Shown: positions 45,011 through 57,200 of the stretch, piece by piece
Position numbering within the stretch: position 1 is the stretch's first letter
Layout: each line of letters opens with the position of its first letter
Origin: Monocercomonoides exilis
Lineage: Eukaryota > Preaxostyla > Oxymonadida > Polymastigidae
Reading direction: 5' to 3'
DNA: 64,000 bases
Assembly (NCBI GenBank): GCA_001643675.2
Contig: LSRY02000008.1
Location: 1,800,001-1,864,000 of the forward strand
The notes under the pieces: generated by a model
Database searches by the model: none
Told to the model about the DNA's origin: nothing
What the model saw: the letters and a program-made list of their open reading frames with translations, nothing else
Translations under genes and position numbers: made by a program

Positions 45011-46326
45011 GGAATGGACTTTTGCGGGGTTGTTTTTACGATTTTTGTGAGTTGGAAGGAGTGGAAGTTGTGTTTATTGTGGAGAAATGGAATTTGTTGT
45101 GTTGAAGGTGGGGCGAGGAGGGAATAGAGGGGGGGAAGATGAGTGGGGTTAATGGAATAAGCTTATTGGAGGGGAAGATTAGAGATGGAAAGGAAATGGA
45201 GAAGAAATGGAAAAGGAATATTATTTTTTTATGTATCGAGAGGAGGAGGCACATGAGGTATGACAAGAGGGAGAGTTTTTGTGGATGTATGTTTGATAAG
45301 AAAGAGAAGTGGGGTTGAAGGGGAAAAAAAAGTGAGAGATATTTTTTTAATCTTTTTTAATTTTTTATTGAAAGGACCGTTTGGCCGCGCCTCTCATTTG
45401 CAGGACAAGTGTTGGAGGCTGAGGCGGAGGAAGACGGGAAGAAGGAACATCAGCGCTGGCACTTTGCATTGGAGGTGTGGAGGCAGAGGAAGATGAGGAG
45501 CTGACTATGGGAGGTGTTTTGCAATGGAAGGAGACGGAAAAAGGATGGAGATATTTATATTTTTTTGGTTGGAAGAAGGGGAATGGGAGATGGGGAGACA
45601 GGGACTGTGATATTTGGCGTGGTGGTATTGTTGTTGTTTTGGGGGGAAATGGAGAGAAGAAGAAGACGTTTTGCGAAAAGGGATGGGAAGGGGTTATTCA
45701 GATGGAATCTTTTTCATTACCAGTTTTTTATAGAACGGAGTTTGTGGAGGTTTTTTGAGTGGAAGCAGAACTGAGGATTTGGGTTTAAGCTAATTTTTTT
45801 GAGGAAGCAGAAGGGAAGCGTTGATGGGGCAGATGGGCTTTGTTGGCAGAACGGAGAAATATTTAGAAAAGAAGAAAGAAATCTGCGAAAGGCGATCGTT
45901 GTGAAAGATATAGGTTTGCATTTTTTTTAAAATTATTTTAATTTTTTTTCACATATTATTATTTATGAAATTAGGATTTTTGCAAGAATGTTCAACGACA
46001 GTGAATGAACAAGGAATATGTCAAGAGGGGATATTGGATGCATTAAAAGAAGTCAGGATATGACAATTGCAGAACGTAGAGTGAAATGAGCTGGACGAAA
46101 TATCAAGGAAAGGAAAAGAGAAGATATATTTTTATTTGAAGGTTTTGGAAGGCATATCGGGAGAATCTTGTTAAAAGCCGAAAATGAGATCAAGGAATTG
46201 ATGATACAGCAGAAGAAGAAATTTGGCAAATGTTTGAGAAGAAGAAAAAGAAGCGGAAGTTGGAGCAGAAGATAGGGAAAAGAAAATGAGATGAAGAAGG
46301 AAAACAAGAGGAATTGGAAGAATGAA

Positions 46327-46357
<31 letters not shown>

Positions 46358-46544
46358 AATGAAAGGATTCTTTCATACGTATTCAACAGGAATGGATGGG
46401 AATGGAATAAGATTAAGAGACAGATGATGGCCATCCAAAAAAGAGATTATTGGGAAAGCATTCCAATCAGAAGGGGAAGAAGAGATAGAAAAATGTGAAT
46501 TCAAGCTCAATACATAGCGCAAAGAGGCGTAGGGAAGGGGGAGA
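45011..46544 (+). other. spacer upstream of cassette 9
   Basis: Family spacer; 46090-46250 is nearly identical to 18600-18770. It contains the GTTTGC...AAATTAG intron-like block 45914-45974 and a T-run of about 29 at 46326-46354. No gene supported. Confidence 0.5.
45914..45974 (+). other. intron-like block upstream of cassette 9
   Basis: 61 bp, GTTTGCA start, TGAAATTAG end, same right flank type as 9191-9274. Confidence 0.4.
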
Positions 46545-48011
46545 ATGAATAGGAAGAATTTTCTGAGAGAAAATCACACTTTTCCTCTTTTTTTCCAATT
46601 TTTCTCATCGCCTTCCAAACGCCTTGAATCCTTCTCCAAATTATCATTTTTCAACATTTCAACAGCAAATGATCTATGTTCACCTTCAACCACAATGTCA
46701 ACCCAAACAAATTGTATGATGAGTAGCTGCTCATTTTGGTCTGTTTGTGATACGTATGATGGCGGAATTGTTCATTCCCTCAACAATCCCTATGCCTCTT
46801 TAACTGCCTCAAATACCTCGTTTGTTGGATGTTATCGGACAAGAAATGTTGAATGCAGTGGAACAGCAGAGGTTCCTTTGAAGCCAGACAGACAGAACGA
46901 AACATTCAATGGAGCTAATTCATTCACTTGGTGCGAATGGAATGGATCGAAAACATCAGGAGAAAGTGAGTCTGTTACAGATGGAGTATCAAGCGGAGGA
47001 GCAATTTGCATGTTCAGTCAGTCATCCGCCTCTGTTTCCGTTTCTCACTGCACTTTCAACGACTGCTATGCGTATTATGATGGAGGAGCTATCATGTGCT
47101 ATAATATAAAATCTGTGAAAATTGAAAACAACTATTTCAATTCATGTTCAGCTCAAGTGAATGTTGGGGGAGCCATGTGCATCGTCACGATTTCATCGTG
47201 TATTCGGATCAGTGGATGTGAATTCCAGAATTGTAAAGCGGCTTATAATGGAGGAGGGCTTTATCTTGAAAATTTTCAGGTTTCAGGAGCTGATTGCATT
47301 GGAACAGAAAGTGGAGGAGGAGAGAGTGCGTGTGTGTTTGACTGCAGTTTCACTTCATGTTCTGTGACAAATTATTATGGTGGAGGTATGCGTTGTTACA
47401 ATGTTCCTAATCAATTCAAAATGAGGAGCATTCAATTTATCTCATGCTCAGCACGGCAAGAGGGCGGAGGATTATTATTGCAGCCAAATCGAGAAACAAC
47501 ACAAAATGATGGGTTCTATTGTTATTTTTTGTTCTTCCATGAATGCAGCTGCAGGGATGCAGCCAATCCACGTGGGCATGACGTTGAGTACGTCGATACG
47601 TACAATCTGTATTTGGAATCAGGAAATCCATTTTATGAATGTTACACCACAAACACAAACGATAAGAGGATCTGCTTTGCATACAATTATGCAAATGCAA
47701 GCGCTTGGTCATATGATCAAACATCAAAAAAGGATTGGCTGAAGAGAGGGATTCTCAACCGATTTGTGGCAGTGAGCGGTGGTGGTGAAGATGATCTGTG
47801 TGGACTGGATGAGTCAAGTGCATGCCGAACCATTGGTGTTGCAGTTGATAAGAGCAAGATCCAGGTGAGTCTGTCTGTTACGCTGATGGAAGGGAATCAC
47901 ACAAGCGAGACAACAACTATTGCGATTGGGGAAAAGAAGATTTCTGTTATTGGAACAGGAAAGGATTCATCATCTTTGGAAATATCGGACTCGCAATGGC
48001 AACATCATTGA
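46545..48011 (+). CDS. cassette 9: mosaic beta-helix surface protein
   Basis: 488 codons from an ATG at 46545. The first 45 residues (basic, then FPLFFQFFSSPSK) are partly spacer-like; family sequence starts at LSKLSFFNIS. Rungs GGAICM, GGAIMC, GGAMCI, GGGLYL, GGGMRC and GGGLLL. Second module of the NRFVAVSGG...CG...TIGVAVDKS type, shared with cassette 3 and unlike most others, ending after IGTGKDSSS with an unrelated tail and TGA at 48009-48011. 46957-47201 is identical to cassette 7. KAAYNGGGL is shared with cassette 6. It is therefore built from parts of at least three copies. No membrane anchor. Confidence 0.75.
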   Translation: MNRKNFLRENHTFPLFFQFFSSPSKRLESFSKLSFFNISTANDLCSPSTTMSTQTNCMMSSCSFWSVCDTYDGGIVHSLNNPYASLTASNTSFVGCYRTRNVECSGTAEVPLKPDRQNETFNGANSFTWCEWNGSKTSGESESVTDGVSSGGAICMFSQSSASVSVSHCTFNDCYAYYDGGAIMCYNIKSVKIENNYFNSCSAQVNVGGAMCIVTISSCIRISGCEFQNCKAAYNGGGLYLENFQVSGADCIGTESGGGESACVFDCSFTSCSVTNYYGGGMRCYNVPNQFKMRSIQFISCSARQEGGGLLLQPNRETTQNDGFYCYFLFFHECSCRDAANPRGHDVEYVDTYNLYLESGNPFYECYTTNTNDKRICFAYNYANASAWSYDQTSKKDWLKRGILNRFVAVSGGGEDDLCGLDESSACRTIGVAVDKSKIQVSLSVTLMEGNHTSETTTIAIGEKKISVIGTGKDSSSLEISDSQWQHH

Positions 48012-49850
48012 GATTATGTTTATTATTAGAGCACTTTTAATTTCCAGCGCAAAATTATGAACAAAACATTTCAAGGCAATGGCCATGTGGATCTGCATTC
48101 TGTGTTTTGGAAGATGTTGAGCACCTGAGCCAGGAAAGCACAGAATGAATGATCGTTTTTGTTTCTTGAAGTGCTGAATGGTGATGGGCAGAAGAGTGCT
48201 TTCCACTTAGATCTGAGCAATTGGCTGCCATGTTAATGCTGCTGAGACGTATTGACAGGCAAAAGGGGTTGGAAGCATATGAAGCGGAAGATGGCAGGTT
48301 AAAGGTGCCTTTGAGGTGTTTGCATGAACGGTGATAAACAAATGAAGTGAGCCTTGGGGTTTGTTTGTTATTGGATGGAGAAATGTGTTGTTGTGAGAGA
48401 ATAAGAGTGAAGCAGCGTTTGATTTGTTCATTAATTTTTGAAGAGTTTTCCTTTTATTAGTTTTTCAATTTTTGCAAAAATCAAATGAATTGCCATTTTT
48501 GAGATATTTTGTGCTTATTATTCTTTTTCTTGAGTAGTTCTGATGATAAATAAGTGTGCAAAAATTAAAATTGACGAGATAAAATGTTTTAGGGATAATA
48601 TGAATTGGGTATTGGATATGGACAAGGAAATGGAGCATTTCAAACATTTTCATTGAAAAAGTATCTGTGAAAAAGAATGAGAAAGAATTATTGCAATGAA
48701 CCCAAAATGGAGCCAAGAACAGAAAATATCGAGAAACAGACAAACAGTTGTTTTGGAATAATTCTTTATTCCAATTGTTCAGAGAGGATCAAGTCAAATG
48801 TGAAATTGAATTTTGTATCAAACTCGAGAAACAATTTCAAATCATCCAAAAGAGTCAGTTTTGATATGTGACGGTTATGAAACACATAAAAAGTGACTTT
48901 ATTTTTTTCTCTATTATTATTTTTAAAACGACGATTTTCTTTTTCATTTCCTTAATTTTTTGATTGTTTCTGAGGATTGTCAAAATGGTTCGAAGAGATG
49001 ATGAAAAGAAGAAAAACAAAAAAAGAAAACTTGAGCAAATGATTCAATCAATTCAGATTAAAAATACAACAGGAATTAAATAATTTGAAACAGGGGTTTT
49101 CAACCTTGTTGGCTGAATCGTGATTCAATTATCTTCCAAGTCACTTTCTTTTGGAAAACACAATAATCTTCAAATATTTAAAGAAAATAAAACTTAGTGG
49201 TTCGTTTTCACATCGTTCTATTTCTTTCAAGAAATTTTTATTAATGCATTATTTTCATTGAAAACAAATAGATATGAAAAATAATGAAACAATCTGGGGG
49301 AAAAAATGAACTTCCAAGCATTTTTTGCACAAATGACAAAATTATGGTTTCACTCATAACTTTGGTAAACTCTCTCAGATTTCAAAATAAATTCGATTTT
49401 CATATTTGTTCACAAACATCATTAACATAATTACAAAATGTTTTGTGACCTCACATGTATTTCAAATAATAAACCCATATTACTGATTATTTCTGTTCAC
49501 GAAAAGTCAAGAAAATGTGCACTATTTTCCAATGAAAATGCATAAAGTCAAATATTTTTCCCCAAATCAAGAATTGAAGTTAGACAAAAGTGAATTTTTA
49601 AATCAAATTACATTATTTTTTCCAACAATTTCATGAAAATTACTATTAAACATGAAATATTTGGTTTTTTTCAAAAAAACTTCATCATATTGCATCATCC
49701 CAAACGTTATTTTTATTTAATCAGAACATCATTTCAACTGGATGAGCCAATTGACTTCAACTTAACTTGAAAATACAAGACAGTGAAATTAATCATTATA
49801 AGAAAAATCAAAGTCAATGATTTTCATTGGTATAAATGAAAACATTATCA
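48012..49850. other. gap downstream of cassette 9, no gene seen
   Basis: Not related to other cassette flanks. Base composition is more balanced at 48040-48420, then AT-rich. Short frames (for example minus 48207-48431) have no recognisable motif. Confidence 0.4.
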
Positions 49851-50592
49851 TTTGGGTGATTATTTTTCATATCAAATTTTTCAACCAAAAAATTCGATTT
49901 GAAAATTTATTTTTCATTATTTTTAAGATGAACACTGAAAAGTGATAATTCAAATATCAGATATATTTGTGTTTCTAAAATGGGACAAAATATTTGACAT
50001 CAGACATTTTCATTGAAAAATTATACATCTAAGATGATCATTTTGTGATCAAAACAAATGGAAAAAATGTGTTTATTTTTTGAAATACATGTGATGTCAC
50101 ACAACAAAATGTTATTATTTCAATGATGTTTGTTTTCAGATATAAAATCAAATTTATTATGAAATCAGATAAAGTTTAATTATGTGATAAGTGAAACTAT
50201 ATTTTCATGCTTTGCGCAGAAAAAGCTTGAAAGCCCATATTTAACCCCAAATATTGAACATTGAATTTTTTAAGCAATTGTGACAACTGAAACGTTCACA
50301 TGAAAAACTTTTTTTCAATAACAAAAAAATATGGATGATAATTTTCAAAGTCACAGATTTTCAATCGAACTTTTCGTTTAAAAAGTCTCTAAGAATATAT
50401 GCATATGAATGCTTTTAGTTTTAAACACAATTTTCAAATAGTTTTGTTGTGCATTTATTTCAAGCATAGGTTTTTGAAACAATTATTATTCATTTTTTAT
50501 TAGAATTGAATACTTCTTGATAAAGACCAAAACCATCTGAAAAATTTGGACCCCGCAAAAAAAGTTGTGATTTCAAAAATATTCACATTTAT
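49851..50592. mobile_element. TIR-A element, longer copy A4
   Basis: The left end TTTGGGTGATTATTTTTCATATC and the right end AAAGTTGTGATTTCAAAAATATTCACA are inverted relatives of the TIR-A ends, 740 bp apart. The interior is AT-rich and without ORF. It could be one longer element or a TIR-A element carrying an insertion. Confidence 0.45.
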
Positions 50593-50915
50593 TCAGCGAA
50601 TAATGAAAAATTATTATCCTTTTCCAAAAAACAACAATTTTGGAAATTAAAAAGTCAACACGAAAAATTCAAAACATATGAGTATCACACATTTCTTGGA
50701 TAAAAAATTAAATAAATCAAGATTATTGAATGTTAATGTTATCCTTTTAAAAAAAGTCACAAATGTTAAATTTTCAAAGAAAACAAAATTTCCATGTTTT
50801 GATCAAATTCTTGTTCATGCTCACGAAACTGCACTAAAATGAAAGTTATTTCTTGATTGCCTAATGAAATTCATTATTGTGAATAGTTGCGAGCCGGAAC
50901 AGAAATTTGATCAAG
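50593..50915. other. AT-rich gap between TIR-A elements
   Basis: No gene. At 50738 a TIR-B-like end (GTTATCCTTTTAAAAAAAGTC, then ACAAATGTTAAATTTTC) is visible without an identifiable partner. Confidence 0.35.
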
Positions 50916-51181
50916 ATATGGGTGATTATTTTTGAAATCATATTCTTTCATTTTTTAAAAAATTCAGTTCGTAATTAAGTGAAGAATATTTGTGATAAAA
51001 CACCAATAAATTATCGCACTATTTGTAGTATTTATTTCTCACTTTCATTTAAAAAATCGGTTTTTTCAAACAATCAAAATGGATGAACCATTTTCGTGAA
51101 ACGCTTCTGATCAAACAATTTAAACAATTGAAAAATTAACAAACCGAAAAAAGTTATGATTTCAAAAATAATCACCCATAT
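50916..51181. mobile_element. TIR-A element, copy A5 (best preserved)
   Basis: 266 bp. The terminal inverted repeats begin ATATGGGTGATTATTTTTGA and match perfectly for 27 bp, then with changes to about 37 bp (ending CCGAAAAAAG on the right). There is no ORF. This copy defines the family ends. Confidence 0.85.
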
Positions 51182-54100
51182 GGAAATTTTTTTGTTATAT
51201 TAAGAATTTAACATCTAAGACAAAATTCTTGCATTTATGAAAAAAATAAAAATTTGTTCCAAACTTTTTCTGAAAGAGCATCAAGAAATAATCTTTTTTT
51301 CTCTGTCAAAAAATATGCAAAATGAAAAAATTGAGTAAAATATACGAAAATATTGTGTGGAACAAAATTCATAAAGAATAAAATTTTGTTCTGTATGGGA
51401 CTTTTCAAAAAGAAAGACACACATATTTTTAAAGAAACAAAGTTCAAATTGAACCAACATAAAACAAAAAATGTCTAAAAAGAACACTTTTTCGCTTCCT
51501 GAAGAAATTGAAAACAAGTTTAAATTGTTTTTCAAATTAACATATTCAAAGATATTTAAATGATTTGCAAAATTTTGATGAGACACTTATTTAAAAATCG
51601 ATCATTATGCAGTTTGCAATACCACCAATAAAAACATAAGTTGTGAGTTCTGGAAGTGACATCTGTTGGCGCCTTAACTTGCACATCTTTCTCGATGCAT
51701 AAGTGATACATTCCATTTTTCCATCATCTTTGCCCGCACATTTTCTGGTAATGTTTGTTTATTGGATGAGATTTATCGAAATGTTTGCTTGCCTTTTTTC
51801 ATTTTTTGGAATGGCTGTTCTTGACTATTTCGTGAATTGCCTTTGATGTGTGCTTTCATAAATGTCTGTTATTTTGCCCATCCTCAGCGCATTAAGGCTT
51901 GGCGAATCGTTGTTTTGCCAAATTGTTGAGTTACGAGCCTGATAGCCCGGGGTATTGTTTATGCAGCAACCAAAGTGCATTTACTGAATTGCATTAGGCG
52001 AGTGGGCGGGGTTGCGATAAGTACTGGCTTGCATAATGTGGGAGAAGGAGTGGAAAGAGAGATATTGGGGTGTCTTGTGGACAAAAGTGGCCGAGAAGGG
52101 AGAAGAGAGGAAAATAGGTGCATTTGAAATTGGATTGCGAAAAGCGAATATCGAATGGTGAGAAGGTGGTGAAAGAGAGTCATTCAGCGAAGATGCATGA
52201 GTCAGTTATTGAAACATTTCAGCGGAATTTGCTGCTCGATTGAGGTCAGTGTTTGGAGAATTGAAGGTGAATGGAATGGCATTTCTTTTTTGGGGGGAAG
52301 TGAATGGGGTGAGTGAAAGATGAGACGCAATATGCGTTCGAGTGGAGAAAAGAGGAGAGAAAGGCGATTGGAGCACACTCACATTATGGACTGATTTTTT
52401 CGTTTTCTGCTCATTTGGTTCAGGTGACATCAAGACGAATGTGCACTTCGACTATTTTCAACAACAACATTATCATCATCATTATCTTTTTTTTCCTTTT
52501 TCTTCTTCTTTAAATTCTTTTTCTTTATCAATTAATTCAATGAATAATTCCGTTGATTTGATATCAGAAGGAACAAAGGGGAAGATTTTCAAATACAACA
52601 TCATAAATAGAGTGTGAAAGAGCATTCCAGAAGAGATTATGTGGATTAAGGAAGAAGAAGAAGAAGAAGAAATTCTTTGCAAAAACACAAAATTTGTTAA
52701 AGAAAATGAAGTGTAATTTTAAAAAAAAAAAAATAAAAATAAAAAAAAAAATTCCTCTTTCGCACTTCTTTTGAGAATTGCGGAATTTTTCTGTGAAAGC
52801 AAAGAAGAGAGGAAACATAATAATAATAAGAAGAAGAAAATAAGATGATGATGAAATAGAAGAGGAGGAAGAAGAAGAAGAAAGAGGAAGAAGAGGAAGA
52901 ATAAAGAAGGATTGACAAAGTGTCATTTGCAGTTTTGAGATGTGTGAAAAGCAAGTTGATGAAGTGGAACTTTGTGAATTGTCTTATTGTTATGGCTTTT
53001 ATTTTTTATTATTTTTGGCAATTGGTTTTCATCTTTTTCTTTGTGCAGCGTTATCAGACAAAAGAATTCGAATAAAAAATAATTATATAGATTTGCAATC
53101 ATTTTTAAAAAAATGACAACAAAAAGCAAAAGATTGTTTATTTGACAAATGTCCTGAAACGAAGTCATATTTTTTGTTGTGTGTTTTTGGAATATCACAA
53201 GAACTGACGGTTCAGCAAAAACAACATTTGGATAAAAAGAAATCAATGAATAAGAAAGAAGTTCCCGAATTGGTCATTGATGTGACAATCGTGAATGTCC
53301 AAGTTTGGTGTGTTCTCTTTCTTTTTGTTGAACCCTTTTTTGTCAGATGATGATGACGATGATGATTGTTTTTATCTTTCCTTCAAAAGAGAAACTTGGG
53401 AGATGGCTGTTCGTTTGAGCCATGCTGAACAAACAATGATTTTTCATCTCGTCCAGCACATCCTCTGCTTCATCATCCTTTTGCCTCAAAAACTGATTGA
53501 TAAAATCAGAATCAAGCTCTTGAGTTGAGTGTTTGCTGGCAATAAAAAGCAGTTTAAAAATTCGAAATGTGACAATAAATGACTGAAAATGTTTCAAATA
53601 TATCATTGCGCCATGCAGCCCAATGATACAGCAAAGAAGAAAAGCAAGCAAATAAGTTGTGATGAGGTGACAGAAATATTCAAAAAAGAAAAGAAAAAAG
53701 TTGAGATGTCAAAATATTCAAGGTCAAGAAGAAAATTGAACAAAAACATTACAGCTGGATAAAACTTTTTCTGAAAAAAAAACGTAACAGGTGAAATGAT
53801 TCCTTCTATTCTTCCGGTTGGAAAAAGATGCAAATGAAGTTATTTGAGGGAAATACAATAAATAAAATAATCGAATTGAATTGAATTGAAAAATGAATAT
53901 AAAAGATTTTGAGAAAGGATATGGTACAATTGCAACGGCAACAATATGCACGTTATCAAATTGACAAAGTTATTTCAACTCTTCTCTTTCAGAACATGCA
54001 GCAAAAAGTTTGACTGGAAGGGTCTTTCATTTCACAATTGAACGAATTTTCAAGGAGCAAAACAGTTCCATCAGCTCTTCAATTGGTTGAAATTTCTTTC

Positions 54101-54207
54101 ATATTATTATTCTTTCTGATTTCTGAGCTTCATTCTCCCCTCCCTCACATCCTCCTTCGTTTTCTGAAGCAACCACAACTATATTATCTGCTCTGCTCAA
54201 CAGCCTT
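51182..54207. other. gap downstream of the giant gene, no gene supported
   Basis: AT-rich 51182-51620, more balanced 51620-52450, then AT- and purine-rich. A minus frame at 53343-53651 has a non-repetitive stretch (QKDDEAEDVLDEMKNHC) that might be a remnant, but it has no known motif. The 3' untranslated region of the giant gene should start at 54207 and run leftwards; I see no clear terminator. Confidence 0.4.
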
Positions 54208-57200
54208 CTATCCCGCATCAAGCAATCCCATTTCAACAATATCCCAAACAATTTCTGATTTATCTTTTCTTTTCTGATTTCTCTTTTTCTTTTTCTTCCT
54301 CCTCTTCTGTTTCTCTTCACCTTTCGAACTTTCCTCACCATTCGTATATTTACCAACATCTGTCAATTTCCCCTCCTCTTCAAACCCTTTACCCTCTTTC
54401 ATCATTTCTTCTCCCTCGGTTTCTTTAGTGACCCTCCTTCTTTTTTCTGGAGCTCTTCCAATATCTTTTATGGCATTTTCCTCCTTCTCTCTTTCTTCTT
54501 CCATCATCCTCTTCATCCCTTGCTCTTCTGAATCCTCTCCAACCATCGAAAAATGGCTGTTTGGTGCTGAACATATCCCAATATAATATTCTGTCGGCTT
54601 TCCATTTCTTCCATCATCTGCAGCTGCAACCCCACCCAACTCCTCCAATCCAATCTCGGGTCCTCCCCTCTCATCCCCAATTTCATCAACCTCTTCCACT
54701 TTCTTCCATTTCTTCCCCTTCCTTCTCTTCCCCCTTTTCGCTTTTCTATCTCTTTTTCGCACATTCTCATCTTCCTTTCTTCTTGCATCAGTCTCTGTTC
54801 CTTCTTCCCCTCCACCGCCAAGAAGCGAAGCAACTGTTTGTATTTCAACATAATTCAATGGCACCACCTCGATCACTCCCTTGCAATCAAATCCACTCTC
54901 CACCATTTCTTTGTTCTCACACACCTTCAGCTCCTCACCTTTCTCTGTTGGCACTCCCATCACATTTCCCGTTTCTCTTGCCAATAATGTTTGCATCTCC
55001 CTCTCTTCTTCCTCAACTCTTTCTGCAACATCTTCTTTTCTCCATTCCCCTCTCCCAATATTCTTTGATTCTTCAATATCTCCATCTTCAACTCTCCGTC
55101 CTCCTCCATTCTGCTTCTTTCTCAGTTGCACAACAACCACAACAATCACAAATAACAGAATCACAATAATAACAATGCACCCAATAAATGCAATCAAACT
55201 CCATTCAATTTGTTCCTCTCCTTTTGATATTATTTCATCTCCTTTTGGTTCAGTTTCACTTTTGTTCTTCAGAATGAATGAATCTGTTGATGAAGGAGAT
55301 TCTGCATTTCCAAATAAAATATGCACACTCACTTCTGTTTCATCTTCATAACTGATGATAATATCTTTCGCAACTCTCCCTTCGACTTCTCTTTCTGATA
55401 AAAACCCATTAGAATCAAAATCATGTTTTTCAATCTCTTTCTCTTCTCCAAGACTCTTCACAACTGAGAATGACAGATTGCATGGAATAAGAAGCATTCC
55501 TTTGAACGTCAGCTTCATTCTATCTGTTGATTCTTTTGCTTCCACACTCTCCAGAACAGGAATGAAGAATGATGAATCTCTCTCTGAAGCAATCCCTTCA
55601 AAATTGCACCCTTCATTCAACATCCAAAGTGATGAATTTGGCAAAACTCCATCTCCTCCTTTCAAACTCATCACATTCAATGTTCCTGAATTTGAACAGA
55701 CGATATTCCTTCTCAGTGATGGATATCCTTCAATTGATGGATTGTTATTCAAAAATTCTCCTTTTTCAATTATCACATTTCCTCCACTCATTGTTATTCC
55801 TCCTTTTGGTGTATTTGATATTGTTGAAACTTTCATCACCACAGAACTCTTCACAACATCAACAAGAGATCCATCCCATCTGCACATCTCTTCTTCTGTA
55901 TTTGAATTCTTTTCATTTCTTTCCTTTGAACTCCCATCAAAAATACAACTGTCCATTTTCACATCTGTGCAATTCTCCATTTTCATCAATTTCCCTTTTG
56001 TGGTCTTTGAACTGACTCCACCCATTGTGCAATTTGCCAATTGCATCGTCTTTTTTATTGACAAGCAAGATATCAATGATTCTTCATTTCCTTCAACTGT
56101 GATATTTTCTGAATGAAACTTTTCCATTTTTAATTGTTCACATTCATTAATTTCAACAAGCGAATGAGAAACTGTTGAATTGAAAATCGTTAATGAATCA
56201 ATAACTGATGGAAGAGAAGATGAAAGATATAATGCAGATTTTTGAAGAATGAGATATGATATTGTGCATCCATCAAGTTGTAATTCTCCTTTTGTCATCT
56301 GAATGATGTGAAATGGAATGTTTGCAAAATCAGCATTAACTCCTTCCTTCAGTTGTTTTGAAGTGAACGAACAATCCATCACTTCAAGAATTCCTCCTTC
56401 TGGCGAGATCAGTGATTCGTGAGAAGAGATGAAATTCGAATCAAACACAAAGTTCACTTTCAATAATGAAACTTCTCCTGTTGTTGTGATCAATGTCTCT
56501 CTTGTTTTTTCAATTCCTGATTTCACTTCAACTTTGCACATCTCTCTGCTCTTCGAACTCAAACTCATTTCCTTCAAATCTAATTCTCCTTCAATCACGC
56601 TCTCTTTAGCAACGAACATCTGACTAATGAAATCAGAAGTCATATGCACCAGCCCATGATCAATCGAATCACATGGTAATGTGTTTGTTCCACATTGTCT
56701 GCCATTCGAACCATCAACACTGCTCACAACAATTGTGTCACTCTGATGAATCGTAATAAATCCAATCAGATTTGTATCATCTTTGTGTTCACAACTATCA
56801 ATTCCATAGATTGCATTAATTCGTGAGTAATGATTCTCACGAAGATCAAACTGAAATTGGCTTTCATTGATCTGCGATGTGATGTTGAAACATTCAATAT
56901 AAATGTCATTCCCCACTTTTGCTGTGTTTGAACTGAATTTCATTCCCACAAATGTGAAATTCAATTCTCCTCTTTCCTTTGTTGCCAGATACACCCCTCC
57001 TCCTTTCCCATTGGTGCAGCTGCAACGGCTGATTGTTGAATCAACCATCTTCATCGATCCAGATGCACCCAATGTGAAGAATATTGCCCCTCCTTTTTCA
57101 CTTGATTCTGCTTTGTCTTCTGTGATGTTGCTCTCATTCACAACCAAACAAATCTTTTTCTCACTCTTTGATTCCAAAATGCTTGCTCCATTGTCAGTTC

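Noticed and set aside
51900-51960. Possible tRNA near a GC-richer stretch
   Set aside because: No cloverleaf with a proper acceptor stem and T-loop could be drawn.
53343-53651. 102-codon minus ORF as a gene
   Set aside because: Only a short part looks non-repetitive; no motif, no neighbour support, and the rest is low-complexity.
54208-54210. Alternative code with TAA/TAG as Gln (as in some oxymonads)
   Set aside because: Long frames end with TAG, TAA and TGA at family-consistent or plausible ends, and no in-frame TAA/TAG is needed to continue a conserved domain; the giant frame uses CAA/CAG for Gln.
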